Assembly (NCBI GenBank): GCA_963745595.1
Contig: CAVUYB010000008.1
Location: forward strand, 1 to 64,000
Origin: DASZUK01 sp963745595
Lineage (GTDB): Bacteria > Actinomycetota > Acidimicrobiia > Acidimicrobiales > RAAP-2
Direction of reading: 5' to 3'
DNA length: 64,000 nt
The stretch's first letter is position 1. Every line of letters starts with the position of its first letter. A program made the position numbers and the translations under genes. The notes beneath the pieces were generated by a model that saw only the letters and a list, made by a program, of their open reading frames with translations, searched no databases and was not told where the DNA came from. Positions 41,429 to 49,119 of the stretch are shown here, piece by piece.

Positions 41429-42234
41429 GCACGCCCCGTACCCGAGAGCCGGCCGCCGTCGGCGTCGAGCCACCGGCCGGCCTGCTCGCCGTCGACGGCG
41501 TATCGAAGGCGTTCGGCGGGATCGTCGCCGTCGGCGACGTGACCTTCGGCGTCGCCGCCGGTGAGAGCGTTGGGCTGATCGGGCCGAACGGCGCGGGCAA
41601 GACGACGCTGTTCGACTGCATCGGTGGCCAGCTCCGGCCGGACCGCGGCACCGTCGCGCTCGGCGGTCACGACCTCGGCCACCGGCCACCGTACCGGCGG
41701 GCCCGGATGGGCCTCGGCCGGACGTACCAGCGAATCGAGGTCTTCGGCGACCTCACCGTGCGCGATCACCTCGTCGTCGCCGAGCGGGCCCACCGCGGCG
41801 ACGGCCGGCTCTGGAAGGACCTGCTCAACCGGTCCGCCCCGCAGCCCGACGAGCTGGAGCACGTCGGCGCCGTCCTCGACCTCGTCGGCTTGGCTGACGT
41901 CGCCGATACGCCGGTCGCCGCCCTCGGCCTCGGCTTGTGCCGGCTCGTCGAGCTGGCCCGGGCCCTCGTCGGCGAGCCGACGCTGCTCATGGCCGACGAG
42001 CCGTCGTCCGGCCTCGACGTCCGCGAGACGCACCAGCTGGCGACCGTGCTCCGCACGCTCCAGGCCGAGCGGGGCATGGCCGTCCTGCTCGTCGAGCACG
42101 ACCTGCGGATGGTCGGCGAGGTCGTCGACCGGGCCATCGTCATGGACCTCGGCCGCGTCATCGCGCAAGGGCCGTTCGAGCGGGTCATGGCCGACGGTGC
42201 GGTCCGCCGGGCCTACCTCGGCGCGTCGGCATGA
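41425..42234 (+). CDS. livG: ABC importer ATP-binding protein LivG
   Basis: 269 residues. Walker A GPNGAGKTTL, Walker B LLMADEPSSGLD and the switch His (LVEHDLRMV) are intact. The signature is unusual: LGLGLCRLVELARALV in place of LSxGQ, so the C-loop Ser-Gly-Gly is changed to Gly-Leu-Cys. Length and sequence (LFDCIGGQLRPDRGTV, LGRTYQRIEVFGDLTVRDHLVV) identify LivG. It pairs with LivF, which has a normal signature. Start and stop both overlap neighbours (GTGA, ATGA). Confidence 0.9.
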   Translation: MSTPRTREPAAVGVEPPAGLLAVDGVSKAFGGIVAVGDVTFGVAAGESVGLIGPNGAGKTTLFDCIGGQLRPDRGTVALGGHDLGHRPPYRRARMGLGRTYQRIEVFGDLTVRDHLVVAERAHRGDGRLWKDLLNRSAPQPDELEHVGAVLDLVGLADVADTPVAALGLGLCRLVELARALVGEPTLLMADEPSSGLDVRETHQLATVLRTLQAERGMAVLLVEHDLRMVGEVVDRAIVMDLGRVIAQGPFERVMADGAVRRAYLGASA

Positions 42235-42950
42235 CCGCCCTCGAGGTCGACGACGTCGACGCCGCCTACGGTCCGTACCGGGCGCTCTTCGGTGTCTCGT
42301 TCGCCGTGCCCGACGGCGGCGCGGTCGCGCTGCTCGGGCCGAACGGTGCCGGCAAGTCGACCGTCGCCCGCGTCGTCTCCGGCCTGCTCCCCGCCACCGC
42401 CGGCCGGGTCGTCGTCGGCGGCACCGACGTCACCGGCTGGCCGGCCCACCGCGTCGCCCGGGCCGGTGTCGCCCACGTGCCCGAGGGTCGCGGCATCTTC
42501 GCCGACCTGACTGTCGAGGAGAACCTCGTCGTCGCCTTCCGCCAGCGCGCCGGCCGGCGGGCCGTCGCCGGCGCGCTCGCCCGGGCCTACGACGCTTTCC
42601 CCGTGCTCGGCGAGCGCCGCCGCCAGCGCGGCGGCACGCTGTCCGGCGGCCAGCAGCGGCTGCTCTCGCTGGCCAAGGTGCTCGTCGTCCCGCCGAAGCT
42701 GCTGATCGCCGACGAGCTGTCGCTCGGGCTGTCGCCCGCCGTCGTCGACGCCGTCTACGAGCAGCTCCGCCTGATCAACCAGCAGGGGACCGCCTTGCTC
42801 GTCGTCGAGCAGCAGGTCGACCGCGTCCTCGCCCTCGCGCCCGGCGCCGTCGTCCTCGAGCACGGGACCGTCACGTTCGACGGGCCGGCCGCCGAGGCGC
42901 TCGCCGCCGCCGAGCTGTTGCTGGCCGGCGAGATCCCGCCGCCGTCGTAA
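42231..42950 (+). CDS. livF: ABC importer ATP-binding protein LivF
   Basis: 239 residues. Walker A GPNGAGKST, the LivF landmark VAHVPEGRGIFADLTVEENLVVA, signature LSGGQQRLLSLAKVLV, Walker B LLIADELSLGL and VVEQQVDRVLALA. In Walker B, Asp-Glu-Leu-Ser replaces Asp-Glu-Pro, which is usual for LivF. It completes the importer. The ATG overlaps the livG stop; 11 bp separate it from the DinB-like gene, which is probably the last gene of the operon. Confidence 0.92.
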   Translation: MTALEVDDVDAAYGPYRALFGVSFAVPDGGAVALLGPNGAGKSTVARVVSGLLPATAGRVVVGGTDVTGWPAHRVARAGVAHVPEGRGIFADLTVEENLVVAFRQRAGRRAVAGALARAYDAFPVLGERRRQRGGTLSGGQQRLLSLAKVLVVPPKLLIADELSLGLSPAVVDAVYEQLRLINQQGTALLVVEQQVDRVLALAPGAVVLEHGTVTFDGPAAEALAAAELLLAGEIPPPS

Positions 42951-42961
42951 GGAGGAACGAG

Positions 42962-43459
42962 TTGCCCGACTTCCCTCCGCTGATCGCCGACGAGCGGGCG
43001 ATGTTCACCGCCTGGCTCGACTTCCACCGCCGGACGCTGTTGGACAAGTGCGACGGCCTCGAGCCCCGGCAGCTCGCCGCCCGGTCGGTGCCGCCATCGA
43101 CGCTCTCCCTGCTCGGCATCGTTCGTCATGCCGCCGAGTTCGAGGCATTCTGGTTCCGCCGCGTCTTTCTCGACGAGACGTTCTCGCCCCGTTACTCGAC
43201 CCGGGAGGACCGGGACGCGGCTTTCGACGGTGCGTCACCGGACAACGCCGCCGACGGCTTCGCCGCCTTCGACGACGCATGTGGTCGGTCTCGCCAGATC
43301 GTCGCCGCCGCCGGTTCGTTCGACGACCTCGGACGTCGCCGGTTCGGTGGCGAGGAGGTATCGCTCCGCTGGATCGTCGTCCACCTGATCGGGGAGTACG
43401 CCCGCCACAACGGCCACGCCGACCTCCTCCGCCAGGCCATCGACGGGGTGGTCGGTTAG
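42962..43459 (+). CDS. DinB/DUF664-family protein
   Basis: 165 residues with the four-helix DinB fold of mycothiol- or bacillithiol-dependent transferases. Landmarks are TAWLDFHRRTLLDKCDGLEPRQLAARSVPPSTLSLLGIVRHAAEFEAFWFRR (metal His in RHAAEFE) and HLIGEYARHNGHADLLRQAIDG (two more His). The TTG start at 42962 is preferred because GGAGG lies 6 nt upstream and it follows livF by 11 bp. It may detoxify electrophiles with a thiol cofactor; this is inference. The stop sits in a 20-bp tandem duplication. Confidence 0.85.
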   Translation: MPDFPPLIADERAMFTAWLDFHRRTLLDKCDGLEPRQLAARSVPPSTLSLLGIVRHAAEFEAFWFRRVFLDETFSPRYSTREDRDAAFDGASPDNAADGFAAFDDACGRSRQIVAAAGSFDDLGRRRFGGEEVSLRWIVVHLIGEYARHNGHADLLRQAIDGVVG

Positions 43460-43479
43460 TCGACGGGGCCGTCGGTTAG
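43440..43479. repeat. 20-bp tandem duplication carrying both stop codons
   Basis: TCGACGGGGTGGTCGGTTAG (43440-43459) and TCGACGGGGCCGTCGGTTAG (43460-43479), differing at two positions. TTAG gives TAG on the plus strand and TAA on the minus strand. The DinB-like gene stops in copy 1 and the DUF2127 gene stops in copy 2 (TTA 43476-43478). Confidence 0.9.
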
Positions 43480-44279
43480 TCGAGGACGAAGTCCGGCGTC
43501 GCCCGGTCGACGGCCGCCCAGCCGCCCAGCTGCACCCGCCGCTCGTGCTCGGCCTGATGACCGCCCCGGAGCCCGAAGAGCCGCTTGGCCAGCAGTAGGA
43601 AGATGGCGATGGCGACGTTGACGAGGAAGGTGAGCAGCTTGAAGATGCCGAACGAGTCGACGAGCTCGTAGACCTCGAACGGGACGAGCAGGATCGTGGC
43701 GACGAAGGTCAGATACTCCGCCCACCGCTTGGCCAGCCACAGCCCGATCATCTCGGTCGCTTCGAGCACGGCGTAGCCGACGACGAGCAGGCCGGCGTCG
43801 AACAGGTCGGCCGGCCTGATCAGGAACAGGTGCCGGAAGTAGCCGAGGAACCCGGTCAGCTGGTCCGGCCGACCCGGGCCGCCGGTGAGCGAGCTCATGA
43901 TCTCGTCGTAGTCATGGCGGAGCCCGCTGCGGTGGCCGAGAAAGAAGAAGATGACGATCGCGAGGATCGTGAGCACGATGACGTGGATCGCCCGATCGAT
44001 GGCGATGAGGCGCAGGACGTAACGGTCCCGGAGGAGCGGGCCGCGCAGCGGCAGCTCGATCTCCTCGCGACCGGGGACCGAATCCGTCGTCGGGTGGTCC
44101 GGCGGTGGCACCGGCACCCACGCATCGCAGCGCAGGCACCGGTACCAGCGACCACCGCCCATCTCGCGTACCAGCGCCCGGTCGGCCCCGACCACCGACG
44201 CGGCGTCCGTCCCGACGAGCACGTGGCCGCCGATGGCACAGCTCAGCAGCTCGTACCGGTTGGCCGGCTTCGTTCCCAC
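43476..44279 (-). CDS. DUF2127 membrane protein with N-terminal CxxC
   Basis: 267 residues. A soluble N-terminus with a zinc-ribbon-like CLRCDAW and a conserved NRYELLSCAIGGHVLVGTD stretch precedes a DUF2127 membrane domain. The four helices of that domain are AIHVIVLTILAIVIFFFLG, LFDAGLLVVGYAVLEATEMIGLWL, YLTFVATILLVPFEVYELV and LTFLVNVAIAIFLLLAKRLFGL. Function is unknown for the family. It starts with GTG at 44279. The gene is convergent with the DinB-like gene and shares the tandem-duplicated stop. Confidence 0.82.
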   Translation of the reverse strand: MGTKPANRYELLSCAIGGHVLVGTDAASVVGADRALVREMGGGRWYRCLRCDAWVPVPPPDHPTTDSVPGREEIELPLRGPLLRDRYVLRLIAIDRAIHVIVLTILAIVIFFFLGHRSGLRHDYDEIMSSLTGGPGRPDQLTGFLGYFRHLFLIRPADLFDAGLLVVGYAVLEATEMIGLWLAKRWAEYLTFVATILLVPFEVYELVDSFGIFKLLTFLVNVAIAIFLLLAKRLFGLRGGHQAEHERRVQLGGWAAVDRATPDFVLD

Positions 44280-44361
44280 CGGCTAGCTATTAGCACAGCG
44301 CGGCATCGGGCCGACCGCAGGAACATGGGGCCGGCATCGACCGACCGAGAGGAGCGTCGAC

Positions 44362-44436
44362 ATGGGGGGCACCGACATGGGGGGCACCGACATGGGGGGC
44401 ACCGACATTGGGGGTACCGACATTGGGGGTACGGGG
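44362..44436. repeat. 15-bp start-codon repeat, five copies
   Basis: Five in-frame copies of ATGGGGGGCACCGAC, the last two drifting to ATTGGGGGTACC(G)A/G. They encode MGGTD three times, then IGGTD and IGGTG. The first three copies each begin with ATG, so three start codons sit 15 nt apart after one ribosome site. Confidence 0.92.
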
Positions 44437-45354
44437 CTCGAGGGCCGCACGATCGTCGTCACCGGTGTGACCGGACAGGTCGCCGAGCCGGTGGCGATGG
44501 CGCTGGCCGGTCGCAACGAGGTGGTCGGTGCGGCCCGCTTCAACGACGAGGCCGCCCGGCAGCGGCTGGAGGCGGCCGGGGTCCGATGCGTCCCGGTCGA
44601 TCTGGCGGCTGGCGACGTCGGCGGTCTGCCGGCGGACGCGGACGTCGTGCTCCACTTCGCAGTGGCGAAGACGAACGACTGGGACGTCGACCTGCGGGCC
44701 AACGTCGGCGGCCTGGCCCGGCTGATGGAGCACCACCAGCGGGCGCAGGCGTTCCTGCACTGCTCGTCGGCCGCGGTCTACAAGGGTGTCGGCCACCGGC
44801 GTATCGCCGAGGACGGCGAGCTCGGCGACAACCACGGCGTCTGGCCGTTCCTGCGGACGTACAGCATCGGCAAGATCGCCGCCGAGGCGACCGCCCGGTG
44901 GGCCGCCGAGCGGTTCGAGCTGCCGACGACGATCGCCCGCCTATCCGTCCCGTACGGATCGAGGGGCGGCTGGCCGGCCGTCCACCTGGAGATGCTGCTC
45001 AACGGCTCGCCTATCCCGGTGCACGTCGACCAGCCGAGCATCTACCACCCGATCCACGAGGACGACATCGTCGGGACGATCCCCGGCCTCGTCGCCGCCG
45101 CGTCGATCCCGGCGACCGTCGTCAACTGGGGCGGCGAGGTTGCCAGCATCGAGGACTGGTGCAGCTATATGGGCGAGCTCGTCGGCCGGCCACCGACGTT
45201 CCGGCCGACGACCGGCACCATCGACAGCGGTGACCTCGACCTCACCCGGCTGCACGAGCTCGTCGGGTCGACGACGGTGCCCTGGCGCGACGGCATCCGC
45301 CGGATGGTCGCCGCCCGCCACCCCGAGCTACTGGCCGACCGACCGGTCCCGTAG
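44362..45354 (+). CDS. NAD-dependent epimerase/dehydratase with repeated N-terminus
   Basis: 330 residues of the extended short-chain dehydrogenase family. After the 25-residue MGGTD repeat, the Rossmann start is IVVTGVTGQVAEPVAMALAGRNEVVG. The active site is Ser in HCSSAAVY and Tyr-x-x-x-Lys in YSIGKIAAE. It probably acts on a nucleotide sugar or another small substrate. The ribosome site GAGAGGAG precedes the first ATG. The stop codon TAG lies inside the -10 box of the next gene. Confidence 0.88.
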   Translation: MGGTDMGGTDMGGTDIGGTDIGGTGLEGRTIVVTGVTGQVAEPVAMALAGRNEVVGAARFNDEAARQRLEAAGVRCVPVDLAAGDVGGLPADADVVLHFAVAKTNDWDVDLRANVGGLARLMEHHQRAQAFLHCSSAAVYKGVGHRRIAEDGELGDNHGVWPFLRTYSIGKIAAEATARWAAERFELPTTIARLSVPYGSRGGWPAVHLEMLLNGSPIPVHVDQPSIYHPIHEDDIVGTIPGLVAAASIPATVVNWGGEVASIEDWCSYMGELVGRPPTFRPTTGTIDSGDLDLTRLHELVGSTTVPWRDGIRRMVAARHPELLADRPVP

Positions 45355-45357
45355 CAT
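45352..45357 (+). promoter_or_regulatory. -10 box containing the upstream stop codon
   Basis: TAGCAT lies 6 nt before the ATG at 45364; its first three bases are the epimerase stop codon. It may give a separate leaderless transcript for the AhpD-like gene. Confidence 0.5.
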
Positions 45358-45363
45358 CGGGCC

Positions 45364-45855
45364 ATGCCGCGGATCGACGTTCCCGACGGTCAGGACCCGC
45401 TGACGTACGTCTGGACCGAGCTCGCCCCCGATCTCACGACCGCGGCCGGCCGGTACAGCCACGCCGTCTACGAGAAGTCCCGGCTCAGCATCCGGGAGTT
45501 CGAGGCCGCCCGGATCACCGTCGCCCGCATCAACGACTGCGCCATCTGCACGAACTGGCGGACCGCCCGGGACGTGCCGAGCCGGGGGCTGGCCGCCGAC
45601 GCCGTCCCCGAGGCTTTCTACGCCCAGGTCGGCCGGGACGACGGCGGCCTGACCGAGCGCGAGCGGCTGGCCGCCGAGTTCGCCGCCCGGTACGCCACCG
45701 ACCACCGCCGGATGGACGCGGACCTCTGGGACCGTCTCCATGCGGTCTATACGGACGACGAGCTGGTCGACCTGGCGCTCTGCGTGGCGTCCTGGCTGGC
45801 CCTCGGCCGGTTCAACCAGGTCTTCGACATCGACGGGGCCTGCCGGGTCCCGTGA
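45364..45855 (+). CDS. Carboxymuconolactone decarboxylase / AhpD-like protein
   Basis: 163 residues, all-helical. The redox motif is CAICTNWR (CxxC, about residues 60-63) preceded by FEAARITVARINDCAICT, as in AhpD-like peroxidase reductants, followed by LDLALCVASWLALGRFNQVFDID. The His normally found three residues after the CxxC is replaced by Arg, so peroxidase-type proton relay may differ. Its stop overlaps the next GTG (GTGA), coupling it to the SRPBCC gene. Confidence 0.85.
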   Translation: MPRIDVPDGQDPLTYVWTELAPDLTTAAGRYSHAVYEKSRLSIREFEAARITVARINDCAICTNWRTARDVPSRGLAADAVPEAFYAQVGRDDGGLTERERLAAEFAARYATDHRRMDADLWDRLHAVYTDDELVDLALCVASWLALGRFNQVFDIDGACRVP

Positions 45856-46466
45856 CCGGACCGGGCCCCGACGGACGCCCAGCCCTCGATCCGCCACTGG
45901 AGCCTTCGGCTTCGGGCTCACCGACGCCTTCGGCCTTCGGTTCGCCGACGCGGGGTGCCTTCGTCTCCGACCGTCGCTACCGGTTCGCCGCCGACCGGTG
46001 GTCGGTGTGGACGACGATCGGATCAGTGCAGGAGTACCGGGCGTGGTGGCCGTGGTTGCGGCGGTTCGAGGCGAACGGCTTGGCGGTGGGTGACGTCTGG
46101 GTGTGCCAGATCCAGCCGCCGGTGCCGTACGCGCTGCGGTTCACGGTGACGGTCGAGCAGGTCGACGCGCCGAGCCTCGTCGTCGCCGCGGTCGACGGCG
46201 ACGTCCGAGGGACGGCGCGGCTCGACCTGGAAGACGACGACCCGGCCGACGACCCCACCAACGGCCCGGTCGCCGGCGTCGAGGTCGGCCCGACGGACGG
46301 TCGTGGTGGCGGCTGCCGGGTCCGGCTCCGGTCGACGCTCGTCCCGGCGAACCGTACGTTGCGGACGGTGGCTCGGCTGTCCCGGCCGGTGGCCCAGTTC
46401 GGGCACGCATGGGTGATCGACACCGGGGCCCGGCAGTTCGAGGATCGGGCGCTCAGCCGACCCTGA
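45852..46466 (+). CDS. SRPBCC-family protein
   Basis: 204 residues. After a 40-residue Ser/Pro/Gly-rich lead, the helix-grip domain starts with YRFAADRWSVWTTIGSVQEYRAWWPWLRRFEANGLAVGDVWVCQI and continues through LRFTVTVEQVDAPSLVVAAVDGDVRGTARLDL to VAQFGHAWVIDTGARQFEDRAL. It probably binds a hydrophobic ligand. The GTG start overlaps the stop of the AhpD-like gene. The start could lie later, since the lead is low-complexity. Confidence 0.8.
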   Translation: MTGPGPDGRPALDPPLEPSASGSPTPSAFGSPTRGAFVSDRRYRFAADRWSVWTTIGSVQEYRAWWPWLRRFEANGLAVGDVWVCQIQPPVPYALRFTVTVEQVDAPSLVVAAVDGDVRGTARLDLEDDDPADDPTNGPVAGVEVGPTDGRGGGCRVRLRSTLVPANRTLRTVARLSRPVAQFGHAWVIDTGARQFEDRALSRP

Positions 46467-46509
46467 CCACGAGCTGGCGGTTCGGCGCCCGCGGCCGCGG
46501 CCGCGGCGG

Positions 46510-47235
46510 TCAGCCGGCGACGATGGCCACCCGGCGGGTGACGCCGAGCAGCCGTTCGGGCATCGGCAGACCCTGGCGCTCGGCCCACTCGATGTCGCGG
46601 AGGCGCTCGATCCGTAGGCCGGACCAACCGGCGGCGGCGGCCAGGTCGATCAGCTGGGCGGGCGGCGTCCCGGTGCCGAGGGGCAGCGACCGGCGGATGG
46701 TCGGGGAGTACTCGGCATGGTGTTCGGGCTGGGTGTCCCGCCAGCCTTCGAGCCAGTGTCGGGCCCGTCCGCGTCCGCGAGCCGCGGGGTCGGCGGCGCC
46801 CCACAGGCTTTCGAGCAGGACGAGCCGATCGGCCGCGCCCCGCCAGGCGGCGAGCGCGCTGGCGGGTTCGGGCAGCGTCCAGAGGACGTGTCGCTGCATG
46901 ATCGCGTCGAACCCGGTCGGCGGTTCGTCGGCCGAGCCGACGACGATCTCCACGTCGAGCTGCTCCGCGTCGGCCGCGGTCCGCAAACGATCGAGCATGG
47001 CGGTCGAGAGGTCGAGCGCGGTCACGCGGTGGCCGAGCCGGGCGGCGATGAGCGTCAGGAACCCGGTGCCGGCGCCGCAGTCGAGCACGCGGGCGGGGGC
47101 GGGCGGCAGCAGCCGGTCGAGGGCGGCGGTCCACGCGGCCAGGACGACTGGGTCGCGGGGCCGATGGCGCGACGAGAGGTCGTAGGTGGGCGCATCCGCG
47201 TCCCAGTAGCGGCGGATGTCGTCGAGCAGGGCCAC
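46510..47235 (-). CDS. Class I SAM-dependent methyltransferase
   Basis: 241 residues. The N-terminal RRYWDADAPTYDLSSRHRPRD is the usual lead of Methyltransf_11/25 proteins, followed by motif I VLDCGAGTGFLTLIAARLGHRVTALDLSTAMLDRLR and the acidic pair at the end of beta-2. The C-terminal half has lipid or small-molecule specificity features but no identifiable signature (LPLGTGTPPAQLIDLAAAAGWSGLRIERL). The substrate is unknown. It is convergent with the SRPBCC gene across 43 bp containing a GGCCGC repeat. Confidence 0.88.
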   Translation of the reverse strand: MALLDDIRRYWDADAPTYDLSSRHRPRDPVVLAAWTAALDRLLPPAPARVLDCGAGTGFLTLIAARLGHRVTALDLSTAMLDRLRTAADAEQLDVEIVVGSADEPPTGFDAIMQRHVLWTLPEPASALAAWRGAADRLVLLESLWGAADPAARGRGRARHWLEGWRDTQPEHHAEYSPTIRRSLPLGTGTPPAQLIDLAAAAGWSGLRIERLRDIEWAERQGLPMPERLLGVTRRVAIVAG

Positions 47236-47282
47236 GGGTAGTGGTCTACCCGAGCCGAGCCCAAACGTGCCAGCATCGTGCG

Positions 47283-47969
47283 GTGCGGACGGATCGCAAT
47301 TTCGGCTTTATCGACCTCTCGGGGTTCACCGCGCTCACGGAGGCCGAAGGCGACGAACGGGCGGTCAGCGTCCTCAGCTCGTTCCGGTCGATCGTCCGCG
47401 ACGTCTGCTCCCGTCGGGGCGTCCGGGTGGCGAAGTGGCTGGGTGACGGGGCGATGCTCGTGACGGTGGAGCCGACGCCGCTCTTGGCGGGGACGATGGA
47501 GATGCTGCGGGCGGTCGAGAAGGCCGGACTGCCGACTCGGCTCCGAGCGGGCGCGTCAGCTGGCGAGGTCATCCTGCACGAGGGCGACGACTACATCGGG
47601 CACGCGATCAACGTGGCGGCCCGCCTCTGCGACATGGCGCCGGGCGGGGTGATCTACGCCGCGCCGACGATCGTCGATGCGCTGCCGAAGTGGGGTTGTG
47701 TCCTCAGCACCGACGACACCGTGATCCGGGGGCTCGAACGGCCACTGCCGGTCTCGCGGATCGGACTCCGGCCGCTCGAGCCGCCGACGTCGCCGGACCC
47801 CGTCTGCGGGATCCCGCTGACCCGGCTCGTGGCCGAGGAGCTCGTCCACGATGCGTTCGGCCAGGAGGTCTGGTTCTGTTCGGACAGCTGCCGGGACACG
47901 TGGGAACGGCGGCCGCAGCCGGTGGCGGAAGGCCAGGGCAGCCTGCGGATGCCGCTCATCGGGACGTGA
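47283..47969 (+). CDS. Class III nucleotidyl cyclase fused to YHS domain
   Basis: 228 residues. Residues 5-165 are a minimal class III cyclase domain with all catalytic positions: metal Asp11 (FIDLSGFTALTE) and Asp55 (KWLGDGAML), Lys51, Asn110 and Arg114 (INVAARLCDMA). Residues about 178-215 (DPVCGIPLTR, AFGQEVWFCSDSCRDTWERRP) form a YHS metal-binding domain, as in copper/heavy-metal proteins. It has no membrane helix. It may make cAMP in response to bound metal; that combination is unusual. The GTG at 47283 is preferred to one at 47241. Confidence 0.85.
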   Translation: MRTDRNFGFIDLSGFTALTEAEGDERAVSVLSSFRSIVRDVCSRRGVRVAKWLGDGAMLVTVEPTPLLAGTMEMLRAVEKAGLPTRLRAGASAGEVILHEGDDYIGHAINVAARLCDMAPGGVIYAAPTIVDALPKWGCVLSTDDTVIRGLERPLPVSRIGLRPLEPPTSPDPVCGIPLTRLVAEELVHDAFGQEVWFCSDSCRDTWERRPQPVAEGQGSLRMPLIGT

Positions 47970-48134
47970 CCGGTAAGGTGGACTGATCGGCCGGCGGGCC
48001 CCTGTCCGGGCCACCAGGGCCCGGGTCACCGGAGTCGGGACGACGAGCCCGCATGACGAGCTCGATCAGAGGCAGAGACGCCGGGTGCTCGACGAGTCGG
48101 TGTCGGTAGCTCACGGTCCGCCAGCCTCACGCTC

Positions 48135-49094
48135 ATGAAGATCAGCCTCCGACAGATCCTCGCGTCCGCCACCGGTGCGGTCGCGGCCGCGGTCATTGCG
48201 TCGTTCTTCGGCGTGGCCGGCACGGTCATCGGGGTCGCCATCGGCAGCATCGTGGCGACGACGCTGACGACGCTCGTCGCCCAGTCGATCGAGCGGGGCC
48301 ACCAGGTCGTCCGTCAGGCGGCGGTCAAGAACCCCGACGCGCCGATCCTTCGCCGGTTCGGCGAGACCGGGACGGCAGGGACGGCCAGCGGACCAGCGGC
48401 CGAGACGATGACCGGCGGTGCCGTCGCCGACGAGACGTTCCGGGCTACCGAGACGATCGGCGCGCCGGACGCGACGACCGAGGTGGTCGGGTCGGCGGAG
48501 CCCGTCACCGAGGTCGTCGGCCCCGCGGGGGAACCCACCGAGACGCTCGGGCGAGCCGACGCTCGAACCGAGACGACCGGCGCGGTGCCCCCCGGCCGAC
48601 CGGTGCCGCCGGCGCCGTCCGACCTGGGCTCCGGGGAACCGAGGTGGCGGATCCGGTGGCCGGTGCTGATCGCGTCGACGGCGGTCGTCTTCGTCGTGGC
48701 GCTGGTCGTCGTCACGTGCATCGAGCTGCTGGCCGGGAAGCCACTGTCGTCGGTCGTCGGGTCGAGCCGGGACACCGGCGGCGTCTCGGTGGCGCCGACA
48801 TCGGGTGCGTCGACCACGACGTCGACGTCGACCACCACCACGAACCCGAGCTCGCCGACTTCCAGCCCGAGCTCGCCGACGAGCCCGAGCAGCTCGACGA
48901 CGTCGAGCGCTCCAGGAGCGCAGGCGACGACCACGACCACGATCACGACGACGACGGCGCCGAAGCCGACGACCACGACGACGCCCTCGACCACGACGAC
49001 GCCATCACCGACGACGACGGCCGCGAGCGGTCGGGCCACGACGACGACCACGACGCCGTCACCGACGACGGCTGTGCCGCCGACGACCGGTTAG
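48135..49094 (+). CDS. Membrane protein with Thr/Ser/Pro-rich extracellular tail
   Basis: 319 residues. N-terminal helices (ATGAVAAAVIASFFGVAGTVIGVAIGSIVATTLTTLVAQSI) precede a 100-residue cytoplasmic acidic Thr/Glu region with ETIGAPD/EVVGSAEP-type short repeats. A further membrane helix (WPVLIASTAVVFVVALVVVTCIELL) leads to a tail of about 110 residues made of Thr, Ser and Pro (TSTSTTTTNPSSPTSS and similar). The tail resembles mucin-like O-glycosylated surface stalks. No known domain. Its stop lies in an 18-bp tandem duplication shared with clpP. Confidence 0.75.
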   Translation: MKISLRQILASATGAVAAAVIASFFGVAGTVIGVAIGSIVATTLTTLVAQSIERGHQVVRQAAVKNPDAPILRRFGETGTAGTASGPAAETMTGGAVADETFRATETIGAPDATTEVVGSAEPVTEVVGPAGEPTETLGRADARTETTGAVPPGRPVPPAPSDLGSGEPRWRIRWPVLIASTAVVFVVALVVVTCIELLAGKPLSSVVGSSRDTGGVSVAPTSGASTTTSTSTTTTNPSSPTSSPSSPTSPSSSTTSSAPGAQATTTTTITTTTAPKPTTTTTPSTTTTPSPTTTAASGRATTTTTTPSPTTAVPPTTG

Positions 49095-49119
49095 CTGGCG
49101 CCGACCGGTTAGCTCGCGC
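49084..49119. repeat. 18-bp tandem duplication carrying both stop codons
   Basis: CGACCGGTTAGCTGGCGC (49084-49101) and CGACCGGTTAGCTCGCGC (49102-49119), with a partial third copy CGACCGG. The membrane protein gene stops in copy 1 (TAG 49092-49094) and clpP stops in copy 2 (TTA 49109-49111). The shared TTAG works in both directions. Confidence 0.92.

Noticed and set aside
37625..41689. Very long minus-strand ORF (1354 codons)
   Set aside because: It lies opposite the liv genes, is rich in Arg/Asp/Glu/Gly/His repeats typical of antisense high-GC frames, and contains no recognisable domain; the plus-strand genes have clear family motifs.
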